NCBI GenBank assembly: GCA_964016875.1
Contig: OZ024733.1
Location: 25,773,324-25,837,323 of the forward strand
Length of the DNA stretch: 64,000 nt
Reading direction: 5' to 3'
DNA from: Fallopia convolvulus
Taxonomy: Eukaryota; Streptophyta; Magnoliopsida; Caryophyllales; Polygonaceae
The position numbers and the translations under genes were made by a program. The notes beneath the pieces were generated by a model. That model saw only the letters and a program-made list of their open reading frames with translations, made no database searches and was not told the origin of the DNA. The stretch's first letter is position 1. Each line of letters begins with the position of its first letter. Shown here one piece after another: positions 54,427-64,000 of this stretch.

Positions 54427-57400
54427 GGTCCAATTTCCATTGTTTCAATCACACCTCTCTTCCCTTCCCCTTCTCTAAGTGAAATTAGCCCTCTTTTCAA
54501 TCAAAAATCAGCCTAAGAGAAGCCTTTTTAATTGCTGATTTTTTTCCCAAATCACCTCCAAACCCTAACCTTCCTCCGTCGGGCCACCACGGGACCACCA
54601 CCGAGCCGCCTCCCTGTGCCGCGCGCCACCTTGGACGGTCGCCGGACCACCACGCCGGCCACCACCGGCCCTGCTGAGCTACCCCTGGTGTGGACGTCCT
54701 TTTGCCCCTTCCTCTGTTGAAGTTCTGTAATACAGGACGTAAAAACGGTAGAAAGAAAAGGTCCAATTTCTTTATTTTTGATTTTTACTAAAATTATTTA
54801 TTTTACCTTACATATAAATCTAATAGCTTTTAGATATTAATAATGAATTTATGATAATAGCCAAAAAAAATAATAATAAAATAATGATCCAAGATCTTGT
54901 TAGTTAAACAATATAAGTCCAAATACTTATTTCCTTATACTTAGATAAAATAATATCATGCATGTTATTTTGATATAAAAATAAATCTTATGATATGAGA
55001 ATTCCTTAAATAAAATAATGGGCTTTTCATCATTTATATATACATGGATAATAAGATATATATATATATATATTGAGTATACTAGATTAAAAGATATTTA
55101 TAAGGAAGAATAAAAGATATAATATGGTAAGGGTAAAAATCTTATCCTTTTATTTTTAAAATTTGTTTTCAAGGAAACATGCATAATATAGGAATGATTT
55201 TTAACATAGACAAGATATTTTTAAAAAGGATCTTGTTAGTCAAGCAAGATAAAATCAAATAAATAAAAGTATTATACTAAGATAAGGAAATTATCATTGG
55301 ATATTAGTAAAAGTATATATCTTGTGTCATGAGTTTGATATAAATAAAATAAGGAGTTATTGTTAATATTATATACATATATTAATGAGTTTTTATATCA
55401 AGAACACTAGATAAAGATAATATGATATAAAAGATATTTGTTGTTGGAAAAAGATATATTAGGAATATTATCAATAATCTTAGATGAAAATATTATTAAA
55501 GTAATATGATAAGTAAGAAATAATATTACTAAAGTTGTACTAGTGCATGTTTTCTATCTTATAAATTAATAACCTAAGATAAAGGGGAAAATTATTTCAA
55601 TAGATAATAAGATTCTATTATTATATCTCATACATGGAAAGTACTATAGTAAGTAAATTAGAAATTCCTACTTAACGAAAGTACTAGAAAATACCATATT
55701 ATAATATAAATATCTTCACCAACTATTGCATGTCTTTTTATGAAGAGCATAAGGAAGATAATATAATGAAAATATATTATAAGATTTAAGAAGATATTAT
55801 TTGATAAGGTGATTAATAAAATAATAATAAGAGAAATAAAAGACATTTAATGACAAGGGTGTATCAAAATAATATTTCTTATAATTATGAAAAGTATGTC
55901 TTAATGATTCTTATAAAGATATTTCCTTACTTGGTTATAATGTTAGAATAATAAGTTAAGCTAAAAGAAATATGCTAATAATAATGTCATAACTTGAATA
56001 TCAAAGATTATAGTAAATAAATTAAAATGAAGAGTTTTGTAAAGAATAAAAGGATATTACAAATATTAAATAATAATAGAAAATATTATTATTTTATTCA
56101 TCTCCACCTAAATTATTATTATAATAATTTAGTATTTCTCTTATAAAAGGAATATAAGAGACTTTTAAAAAACTTTAAAAGAATTAAAGAAATTCTTATT
56201 AAAGTTCGTACCTCTCGTGTCGATAGGTCAAGTTTTCAGTCCCGACTAAAGGCGACATTTCTCGTTCATTCGCTCGTATACAACCGCTAAGCTAAGGCAA
56301 GTGGAATTTCTCTTTGTAGCCTTAATAAACTCGTTTCGTGAAATTCCTCGATGTTGGGAACAACTTGTTTGCTAATAATAAAACGAACCCAGGAATATCG
56401 ATTGCTAGAATTAATGACCCCATTGTTATCGTTATTCCGTTATTTAAATATTCGATAGGACTATTATGCTAGTCTTGTTTGTGACCTTGATTGTTTACGA
56501 TCTCTTTTCGAGATCGGTTTGGATGGAATAGTAAGGGGTGCGGGCCTAACCCGACACCTCTATATAACCCATTAAAGTCGTATTGCCACCATGCATAAAT
56601 TACGACTTGTCGATCATGATCCATGTCCTCTCCTTCGCCTCGGAGGGACGTAGGCACTCTACCTAAGTGCCGGAACTTTTTGTTCCTGTTAGTGGTTCGG
56701 GCCGGTACATAAGCCCCCCACGCTCTTAAAATATGTCAACCTAAGTGAGAGTTTTCATCACTATACAAGATAAGTGCTCAATGCACAATTAAAAGACACC
56801 AAAACCGGACCGATCTCAAATGATCGACCCGGCTCTCGGTTCGCAAGGGCGCGAGAGGTTTTCAATACTTGTATGAATTAATAATGTTCCCAACATATTA
56901 CCTACTCTAAAAGAAGTCTACAATCTAGTAGTTCTTCTCTCGATGATCGAGCTATCTCTGCTTGAGATACGCTCTCCTTCGTATCATTAACCTCACATAA
57001 ATAAACCTTACCCTAAAACACAACCCGTTAATATCTTCCTCGATATTACTCAAATTACCGAATTACCCTTGGGAAGTTCCGTTCCCGCTTGCTTAGTCTC
57101 CTTAGACTAATTCCACTATTTCCGCATTTTTGCCTGATATTTCTCGCCCTTCGCGACAAATGCCAGACTGTAGGAAGTCACGCCGAAGTATTGAAGACAA
57201 AAATCTAGAAGGTTCGAGAAGCGTTAGGCGAGAATCAAAGGTCAAGGCAGGACGACGTTGAGGGAAGGAAGGAATTCTCATAAGAGCGAGGCATTCCGAA
57301 GATAGTGTACCAGCTCTTCCCTTTTTAAAACCGAGCAAATCATCATCACATGAGTTGTCTTGGGAAAATATAATTGTATTTTTAATTACGTCTTTTAAAC

Positions 57401-57687
57401 CCTTTCTAAATGGGCTTTACTTTCCGCTGCTACATTTGTAAAACGACTCTCAATGTAATGAACGAAAGTTCTTGTCAATAAATAAAAATTCCGCTTTTAG
57501 TCAATTTCATCTTCAATTAAAGAACAAAGTCTCTTTCGAGAGCATCCTTCTTATTGTATAAATTATGTTAGTTTCCGCACCTTATGAGTTCAATATCATT
57601 CTAAAAGCCTTGGGTGACTTTGGACGGTAAAGTCCGAGGCCACTGGCGGTAATACCCAATGTTGTAAAATACGGGTGTTACACCCAA

Positions 57688-58260
57688 CAGGATCGCAGAC
57701 GCAGAAAGAAGACAAAAAAAGCAAGGCAAAGAAAACTAAAAGCATAAAACTTTGAGACTTTAAAACTATAAGACTCTAAAACTTTAAAACTTTAAAAATT
57801 AGCCAAAATAAGGCACTGGCTCCTCAAAGCCTCTTGGACCGGTCTGCTCGGATGGTTAGCTGTCTATCACTCGAATCCTCTCTCTCCAGTCATCTCTGCA
57901 CACTGCCATATCTGTCGAAATTCCCAACTGATTAACATCTTGCTTTATACTATCCTCCCAACATTTCTTCGGTCACCCTCTCCCTCTACGTACGTCTCCA
58001 AGAGCTAACCTCTCACATCGGCGAACTGGCGCCTCAGGACCCCGCCTCTGAACATGCCCAAACCAGCGTAATCTTGATTCTCGAAGCTTATCACCTATAC
58101 TAGCCACCCCCACTTTGCTTTTGATCACTTCATTCTTAATTTTGTCCAGTAGCGTGTGCCTACTCATCCACCTTAACATTCTCATCTCAGCTACCATCAG
58201 CCTCTGTTCCTGTGCTTTCGTGGTAGGCCAACACTCTGTTCCATAGGCTATCATCACCTT
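57688..58260 (-). pseudogene. RTE-type LINE, C-terminal RT part
   Basis: On the minus strand (58257-57973) the frame reads YGTECWPTTKAQEQRLMVAE, MRMLRWMSRHTLLDKIKNE and LRWFGHVQRRGPEAPVRRCE. These are diagnostic of the end of plant RTE reverse transcriptases. The insertion is cut at its 5' end at 58260, next to the target duplication 58261-58277. The rest of the C-terminus is decayed and leads, across the solo LTR, to the (GTT)n tail. Confidence 0.9.
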
Positions 58261-58277
58261 AACCTATTTCAAGAAAC

Positions 58278-59334
58278 ATTTTAAAATTAATTAATATATA
58301 AACTTCAAATAAAAAAGAAGAAAATATAAAGCTATAAGTTTTTTTACTACGGCTGGCTTCAAGTAAAGACAAATGAAGAATGAAGAACGAAGAATATGCC
58401 ATGGCAGCTTATTTTGGATTTTTTTAATTAAAAAGGCCATATATTTAAAATGTAAAAGGCCCAAGACATTTTAATTATTCAGCCCAATTTAATTTATATA
58501 GATAGGCCCATTTTTTATTTCTGATTTCTTTTTTTAATAAAAAGTATCCTTCTTCTTCCCCAAATTTCGTTCAACGCCGCCAACCAACGTTTCCGGTTTC
58601 CGACTTCGCCGTTAGCTAGCTGCACTCCACCCACGCCAACGTCCCCACCTATCTTCTTCTTCGCTCCACCCCGCCCCCAACTTTGGGGGTGACTTTGTAC
58701 AAAGCCCCACTTCTCTGGCCATCACTTCCCCCCCCCCCCTCCCTCCACCACTATCTTATAGGACTTAACACTTAGGCTTTTACTAGTATGTATTCTAGTA
58801 TCTTGTACGGGTTTTTCTTAATTAAAATAGTAATAATAAAATATATTCATTTATCCGAGGAAACTAATCATGTAAATGCTTAAAATATAAATTTTGACTA
58901 AATATTTAAAATCAATAAACTATAAAAGATGTTTATTTGAAACAATAACATCTTCTTATTATTACGAATTTAATTAATTTCCAAAGCATGATATTTTATT
59001 TAATTATGAAAATAGATAAGTACAAAGATAAAAACTTATGAATTTGTTATATACATGGGATCGTTCAAAATAATTCGATTAAATTTCAACGAATCAGATT
59101 GATTTTAAAAAGATAGATGATTTGGTTCAATCCAGAGCCCTTTTATATATTGTTTTAACCTCTGCTTTAGTATATAGTGATGATAGAAGTAGAGGGGGTT
59201 CAAACCCTCTAATCTTTTTAATTGGGTCTGATAGGAGGGCACTTGGACTTTTATAAGTAGTTTTGCGATTATTTTCCTTTTTTTTCTAATTTACCAAAAG
59301 TTTTGTAATTCATTCAATAAAAAGAGTTCAATAT
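58278..59334. other. intergenic sequence, no gene recognised
   Basis: It contains a C run (58730-58739) in a locally GC-richer part (58560-58760). The rest is AT-rich. ggggttcaaaccctct near 59197 looks like a tRNA T arm, but no tRNA cloverleaf could be drawn around it. Confidence 0.45.
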
Positions 59335-59432
59335 ACGCATAAGAAATAAGTGAAGTTGGTAAGGGACTCACATCTTTAACTAAAGATTTCGAGTTTGAGT
59401 CTTGGAACTGGAGCAGTTTTAAAACTTGTGAG
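59335..59432 (+). repeat. SINE-like tRNA-derived fragment
   Basis: gttggtaagggactc resembles a pol III A box (59356 on). gatttcgagtttgagtcttg, about 35 bases later, resembles a B box. The spacing suits a tRNA-derived SINE head. It is cut by the hAT MITE at 59433. Confidence 0.4.
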
Positions 59433-59846
59433 TAGAGCTATCAAAAACTGACCTAACCCGCTAACCCGACCCGCCCGATAATTTTATGATCAAGACCTGA
59501 AACCCGAAATAAACCGAACCCGATAGAACCCGAACCCGTTGGGTTGACCGATTTAGTATATTTATAGAATTTTTTAAATTTATTTTGAAACTTATAATAT
59601 GTTTTATTATTAAAATAAATGAAAATAATATATTATAATTAAATATTATTATTTAATTAAAAATTGATTTTAATGATCATAAGAAAAAATAATATTTTAG
59701 ACCCGCTGGTCAACCCGACCCGACCGAAAACCCGCTACAACCCGACCCGATTGACTCGTGACCTATAACGAACCGGAAGTCGATTTAACTCGAACCCGAA
59801 ATGACCAAACCCGAACCCGCCTGACCCGACCCGATTGAAAGGTCTA
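59433..59846. mobile_element. hAT-type MITE with CCCGA repeats
   Basis: It is 414 bp, with ends tagagctatcaa and (inverted) tagacctttcaa. The perfect 8-bp target duplication cttgtgag lies at 59425-59432 and 59847-59854. Both halves are packed with acccgacccga-type words separated by an AT-rich core. The TAGNGCTNTCAA terminus and 8-bp duplication are those of hAT MITEs. It has no coding capacity. Confidence 0.88.
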
Positions 59847-59854
59847 CTTGTGAG

Positions 59855-60382
59855 GGTTTTACCTTCCTTCATGGATGATAGCGGTGAATTTGGTCGTGCA
59901 AATCACGGCTATGCAAAAGAATCCAAAATAACTAAGAGTCGTAGTCTTTAGGAAGTCCGGGTCGAATCCACAAGGAGACAGATTTTATCTTTTGTAATGA
60001 ATTTTGTGTCAAACAAGTAACAAGGGGTTTTTTGTATTTGTAACTAAATCTAAGAATGCAAAACTAACAAAGCAATAAAAGATTATGAATAACAATAATT
60101 AGAAAGATAGCTTACGCAAACAAATATCCACAATCGTATGACAAGTTGATCATTGATTTCACCTCAATATCACATGCAATGGATTTTCCAATTCCTTTTC
60201 AATTCTAACTAACAACACAACCAGATACTATTAGTTTTAACTTATTAAACAACCATGAAACCATCAATGATTCAGTTGAATAGCAACATTAAGAATAGGA
60301 ATATAATAGGATACAATTCTAGCATAAAACAACCAGCTTTTACCCTATAATGTAAATCAAATCTCTTCTGCATAAGACTAGC
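59855..60382. repeat. probable LTR fragment of another Gypsy element
   Basis: The segment with gtcgtagtctttaggaagtc and gtcgaatccacaaggagaca resembles parts of Tat/Athila-class LTRs (compare the tcaagacccc...cgtccacggga block of the adjacent LTR). No ends, primer site or coding part could be defined. The second Athila copy seems inserted into it at 60383. Confidence 0.4.
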
Positions 60383-60556
60383 TATTGAGACGATTTCTAC
60401 ACAACAAATAAATTTGTAGTCAAGACCCCGTTGTGTATAGGGAGGTCAGGATCGTCCACGGGAAGCAAGTTATGTTTGATTACTATACTAGAAAACAAGA
60501 AAACACAGAAATAAAAAAACAAGCAGAAACGAAAGCAAAAATGAAGCTACGACAGC

Positions 60557-60670
60557 CTCGGTACCGACCTTGTCAGGGTCGGTATCGATGTTGGATTTCG
60601 ACTCGAACAAAGCAATAAACTCAAACCAAACACATGCTCGATACCGAACTGGCTACCTCGGTACCGAAGC
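60557..60670. repeat. Athila inverted-repeat words in LTR 2
   Basis: ctcggtaccgacc pairs with gggtcggtatcgatg (60557-60590). ctcgataccgaa and ctcggtaccgaag follow at 60637-60670. Confidence 0.8.
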
Positions 60671-61425
60671 TAAACAGAGGAATACGAGAGTGTTTTCTAA
60701 TGGCAAAAAGATCTAGGATAAGGGTTTACCACGACATAATCACGCATATAAGATAGTGTGAAGAATAAATAACATGCCTTTAAGATAAAGCTATCAACTT
60801 TCGTTGATTTAAGCAAGCAAATCAATCAATTCACGCTCTACTTATTTTTGATCCAAAGCTCGTAATTTCGTTATCGAAGAGTATCAATATTCAAGGTTAC
60901 AACTTTTTCTTTGATCAAGCCATAAACTCAAATTACTTCGACTTTCTTCTAAGTATAAGCACAAAACAAGTAGATAAAGGATAGAAGGCAATCAAACATT
61001 CATCACACATTCAGTCATGCACAACTATGCCGGGTTTTCAACCCCGACCCTATAAAAGCGAACTACTCACTCATGATCGAAATAAAACAAGCAATTGAAT
61101 TGAATGAGAACATTGAATGGAAACAAAACAAAGGCTTACTTGAATTAAAATCGAAACTTGTCTTCAAACCCAAACTTGAACTCTAAGTAATCTCAAACTA
61201 GAACTAGAAAACAAGAGAAAAGTCTATCTTTTGATCTCAATCGTGCGTCTCTCTCTCTCTCTCCTCTCTCAATTGCTGCCCCAAAAATCGAACGAACTCC
61301 CCTCTCAATGTTAGAACAAGGGGTATTTATACTAGACAGCCTATCTATCAAGTTTCCAAAAGATAAAACTTTCCTAACTTGAAAGATTGCGAAATAAAAG
61401 ATATAAAATCTGAAAGTCGACGCCG

Positions 61426-61546
61426 CCTACCGACACAGGCCACCTCGGTGTCGACCTGCACAGGGCCGGTAGGACTCTTTACTGAACTTTTCAACTTGGA
61501 CTCCATTGCACAACTTGGTACCAAACCCACAGGGTCGTTATCGAGG
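61426..61546. repeat. Athila inverted-repeat words in LTR 2 (U3 side)
   Basis: cctaccgacacagg ... ggccggtagg with an inner cctcggtgtcgacc (61426-61473). ttggtaccaaaccc pairs with agggtcgttatcgag (61514-61546). They correspond one-to-one with 13917-14035. Confidence 0.8.
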
Positions 61547-61851
61547 TCTTTGTTCTTGATTCTTTATACTCTTGCATAGCTTCTTTTGGATTTGTTGGGA
61601 TGTTCAAAGCGTCTTCTTCTCCTCTTCTCTTCCACCATGCTCCACCATTAACTTCCCGATCTCAACTCCCTCGGAATGTTCCCTTTTCGCTTCAAAAACC
61701 TACAAAAAACACAAAAACGGAGTAGCTTCCATACTTTTCACAAAATATGAAAGCTTATCCAAAAACACACGAAACAAACACTAAAACTTAACTAAACGAA
61801 GCTAAACAACTAAGAACAACACTCGAAAACTATACTAAAACATGAACATCA

Positions 61852-61866
61852 AAATACCCCATACTT
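61852..61866 (-). other. polypurine tract of Athila element 2
   Basis: On the minus strand AAGTATGGGGTATTT stands directly before the LTR start. Purine-rich AAGTATGGGG is the usual form in Athila/Tat elements. Confidence 0.65.
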
Positions 61867-63595
61867 AAGCTTGCTTGTCCTCAAGCAATCACTAGACATA
61901 AACCAAAACCAATCAACATGCTCATCAAGTAATAGCCCTCATCTAAAAAACAACTTCAAAGCATAGCGAAAATAGAAAAATGACTCTTAACGTCATCACA
62001 CATATATATGCAACTCTTAGACATGAGCAATCACAATCCAACCTCACCAAGGATAAAGTGTTTCACTCATCTCTCATGTGTTTGGGTTTATAAATTCATC
62101 TCTCAACTCAATCTTATATGCAAAAACTCATAGAAATTGAAACTTATATCACCAAAATCTCCACCAAAGATTTGTCAAAACAAGCAAAAATCATAAAGAG
62201 AACTTAGGCTCAATGAAAAACTTCATAGAAGCTTCCATTCGGCTGGGTTGTAATGGGGCTTGGTAATGACAATAAGGCGTGGAAATATTTTGGCTATGTG
62301 GTGCTAATAATATTCGGGAATAAAGACTCCTAAAAACTCACATATACCAAAACTCTCATAAAAACTGAACATACCAAACTCACTTTTCTTTATGCACATT
62401 CTCTTCACTCACCCATTAAATCCTAGAAAGCCTCATAAAAACATAAGAAACTCTTGGTTTTAAACTTTTGAAGAACTTGCACATTTTCCTTATTCTTTCA
62501 TTCTCCTTTTCTTTCACCCTTTTTTTCTTTCTTTTTCTGCATTTTTTCCTTCACGGTAAGCCTCAGTACCGACTTGAAAGGGTCGGTATCGAGCTGCAAC
62601 TCTTCTTTTTAACTCCTTTGAACACCTCGGTACCAAGCCCACATAGGCCGGTATCGAGCTAAAATTTCTTCCTTAATTCCTCTTCTTTTGTGCATTCTTC
62701 TAACCAATAGATCTTTTTACATAATTGAAACAAGAGACTTCCAATCTACCCCAACCAAACCTTTATTTTTGATCCAACAAATATTTTTGCACTCAACAAA
62801 AACAATTCCTCTCCATCTAAGTCCTAATCCCCGGATAGGGTCAAACTTATATCGGCTAGGGATAATTTTGTGGAGCAACAAATAAAAGGTTTAGGGCTCA
62901 AATTGGTTATAAAAAACAAGGATAATGTAAGGGTGGATATGGATTAATAGGGCTTATGAAAAATAAGTTCTCTATCATATGATTTCCACAAGTAATGAAC
63001 TAAAAATCTTATATAGGTCTTCAGAAATAGATAACCATCACAATTCCAAGAGATAATATACATATAGAGAGCAAATCACACATGAAAAATCAAGGCTAAA
63101 GATAAAGCTGACAAGGTCATTTTTGTTGGATTGCAACTACTCATGCTAACAGTCATACATGCTCAGTTTCATCATATGTTATTTCACCATAAAATAATTT
63201 CATCATGAGACTCAAACTATACAATAAAAAACATGCTAAAAGGAAATTAAATGGTCATGCAAAGTAAAAGCAATCATAGAACCATAAGATCAAGGGTACT
63301 TATCTGTTCTAAAATATTTTTTTGAATTTTTCAAATTTTTCAATTTTTTGTGATTTTTTTTTCATAAAAACGAAAACAACAAAGACAAGTATTAAGGAAA
63401 GCAAACTTAACACAGGAAACATGAAAACACACAAAAGCACACAAGTTTTCTTTTCCCTCCCTACCCCATACTTAAACATTACAGTGTCCCCACTGTAAAA
63501 ATAAAGCAAAGCATAAGAAAAGATAGGGAAAAGAAAGGAAACTTACAAAGCAACTGTCGAAGCAAAGGAAAACATTCTTGAAAGAGAGATCCTCA
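61867..63595 (-). other. 3' untranslated region of Athila element 2
   Basis: No coding domain is seen. A second gtttaagtatggggt segment occurs near 63463-63478. The words ctcagtaccgac/gggtcggtatcgag and ctcggtaccaag/ggccggtatcgag are at 62562-62659. Long non-coding 3' regions are typical of Athila. Confidence 0.65.
62562..62659. repeat. Athila inverted-repeat words in the 3' UTR
   Basis: Two full hairpin units: 62562-62594 and 62625-62659. In both, the right arm reads gtatcgag where the first Athila copy has gtaacgag. Confidence 0.8.
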
Positions 63596-64000
63596 TTAGT
63601 TTGGTGGTGGGAAGTAGTGCTCAAAGATTCCCATAAACTGATACATTGTCCGCCAGCGTTCATCGTCAACTGTTACGCGCTGCTCCATCGTCCTCTAGCG
63701 AGCGTCAGCTCTTTGCTGTCGTGCATCCTCAAGTGCCATGCGATCTGAATAGACATCCTGCCAATGATTCATCTGCTGGTGGAGCTGAGAATGCTGAAAA
63801 TTCAGTTGCTGCATCTAGGATGACAAATCTTGTCCCCACTGAGGAGGAGCATCTGAATCAGAGTAGTCGACATGGGACGGCTGCTGGTAATGGGTGTGCT
63901 GGACAAAGGGGGCATACGACACTACACCGAATGATGGTGGCCCGGTACGATGATGAGCAGGCTCGGTGTCGAAGTGAAATGCCTCGGTGCTAGCCTCGAA
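63596..64000 (-). pseudogene. C-terminal end of the third ORF, Athila element 2
   Basis: A minus-strand frame enters from the right edge and reads FEASTEAFHFDTEPAHHRTG, a Gln/Ser/Pro-rich stretch with PPQWGQDLSS, then a Gln- and His-rich helical part, ending TYQFMGIFEHYF-like and PPPN before TAA (63596-63598). Two in-frame TAG codons interrupt it (about 63817-63819 and 63694-63696). Gln-rich C-termini followed by a long non-coding part are typical of the Athila third ORF. The plus-strand ORF 63646-63993 is its antisense shadow. At least three copies of the inverted-repeat word fragment lie at 63943-64000. Confidence 0.6.
63943..64000. repeat. Athila inverted-repeat word fragments in the third ORF
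   Basis: cccggtacga, gctcggtgtcgaag and gcctcggtgctagcctcgaa. They are degenerate but recognisable halves of the same word. Confidence 0.5.

Larger units (their letters stand above)
53638..57682 (+). repeat. solo LTR, about 4 kb, Gypsy (Tekay/Del-like)
   Basis: It starts TGTAATATCC and ends GGTGTTACA, so the ends are TGTAA/TTACA. It is flanked by cccaa at 53633-53637 and 57683-57687, a perfect 5-bp duplication. No gag or pol is present. A TATA box (ctatttaaag, 54417-54426) is followed by a pyrimidine-rich leader and a GC-rich Pro/Arg-coding patch (54560-54700). Very long LTRs of this make-up occur in Tekay/Del chromoviruses; the lineage call is inference. Most likely it arose by LTR-LTR recombination. 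Confidence 0.8.
60383..61851 (-). repeat. 3' LTR of Athila element 2
   Basis: On the minus strand it begins TGATGTTCATG (61851) right after a polypurine tract. It ends near 60383 at a position equal to the end of the LTR at 12955. It is about 1.47 kb and alignable with 12955-14314, but diverged. The element extends right, beyond the window. The four inverted-repeat words lie at the places expected from the first copy. Confidence 0.8.

Noticed and set aside
54230..54766. Host exon in the GC-rich patch with Pro/Arg-rich ORFs
   Set aside because: It lies within the solo LTR just after its TATA box, and both strands give equally open low-complexity frames; such patches are common in long Gypsy LTRs.
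52486..58260. One large hAT element from cagtggcggagccag to the RTE
   Set aside because: No inverted counterpart of the terminus was found, and the interval is fully explained by Helitron 2, the RTE and the solo LTR.
59190..59220. tRNA gene suggested by ggggttcaaaccctct
   Set aside because: Only a T-arm-like hairpin; no acceptor stem, D arm or anticodon arm can be formed around it.

Overview
This is nuclear DNA of a flowering plant, probably a eudicot. The window is mostly transposable elements: Copia and Gypsy retrotransposons, L1- and RTE-type LINEs, a TRIM, a Stowaway MITE, a hAT MITE and Helitrons. One convincing host gene was found. The species cannot be named from the sequence. There are no bacterial-type operons, CRISPR arrays or rRNA genes.

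Layout. 1-1242: AT-rich sequence with a possible LTR fragment. 1243-14972: a decayed SIRE-type Copia element on the + strand (SIRE-B). It is split by a block containing a large Athila-type Gypsy element on the - strand (about 5590-14314). 14973-18730: a chromovirus-like Gypsy remnant (-). 19246-19830: a Helitron helicase remnant (-). 22060-24026: an Ale/Retrofit-type Copia remnant (+). 24346-37330: an L1-type LINE remnant (+) carrying two insertions: a 505-bp TRIM (25635-26139, TSD aagat) and a complete 10.85-kb SIRE-type Copia element on the - strand (SIRE-A, 26232-37085, TSD attat, two 1060-bp LTRs). 37331-42093: the least repetitive part, with a DUF761-type gene (38615-39334, -) and a short 5'-truncated LINE. 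42094-45704: a Stowaway MITE, a 17-bp micro-insertion, a LINE fragment and a Tat-type gag fragment. 46206-53328: two related non-autonomous Helitrons in opposite orientation, on either side of a 2.2-kb terminal-inverted-repeat element built from nested tandem repeats. 53484-58260: an RTE LINE (17-bp TSD) whose 3'UTR holds a 4-kb solo LTR (TSD cccaa). 59433-59846: a hAT MITE with an 8-bp TSD. 60383-64000: the 3' end of a second Athila-type element (-).

How the parts work. SIRE-A has a tRNA-Met primer site, one gag-protease-integrase-RT-RNase H reading frame, a third ORF after pol, a polypurine tract and matching LTRs. It is young in structure but dead, with seven internal stop codons. Every one fits a C-to-T change at a Gln or Arg codon. 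The Athila elements are older and frameshifted.

Most interesting signals. (1) A short inverted-repeat word, roughly CTCGKTACCGACC...GGTCGGTAACGAG, occurs at about twenty places in the two Athila copies. It lies in the LTRs, in untranslated spacers and in the linkers between coding domains. (2) A different hairpin word, GTTCCCA...TGGGAAC, is repeated in the SIRE LTRs. (3) The Copia and Gypsy families both carry a similar third ORF in the env position. (4) The 49048-51202 element has a three-level repeat structure. All identifications are by eye from motifs; no database search was made.
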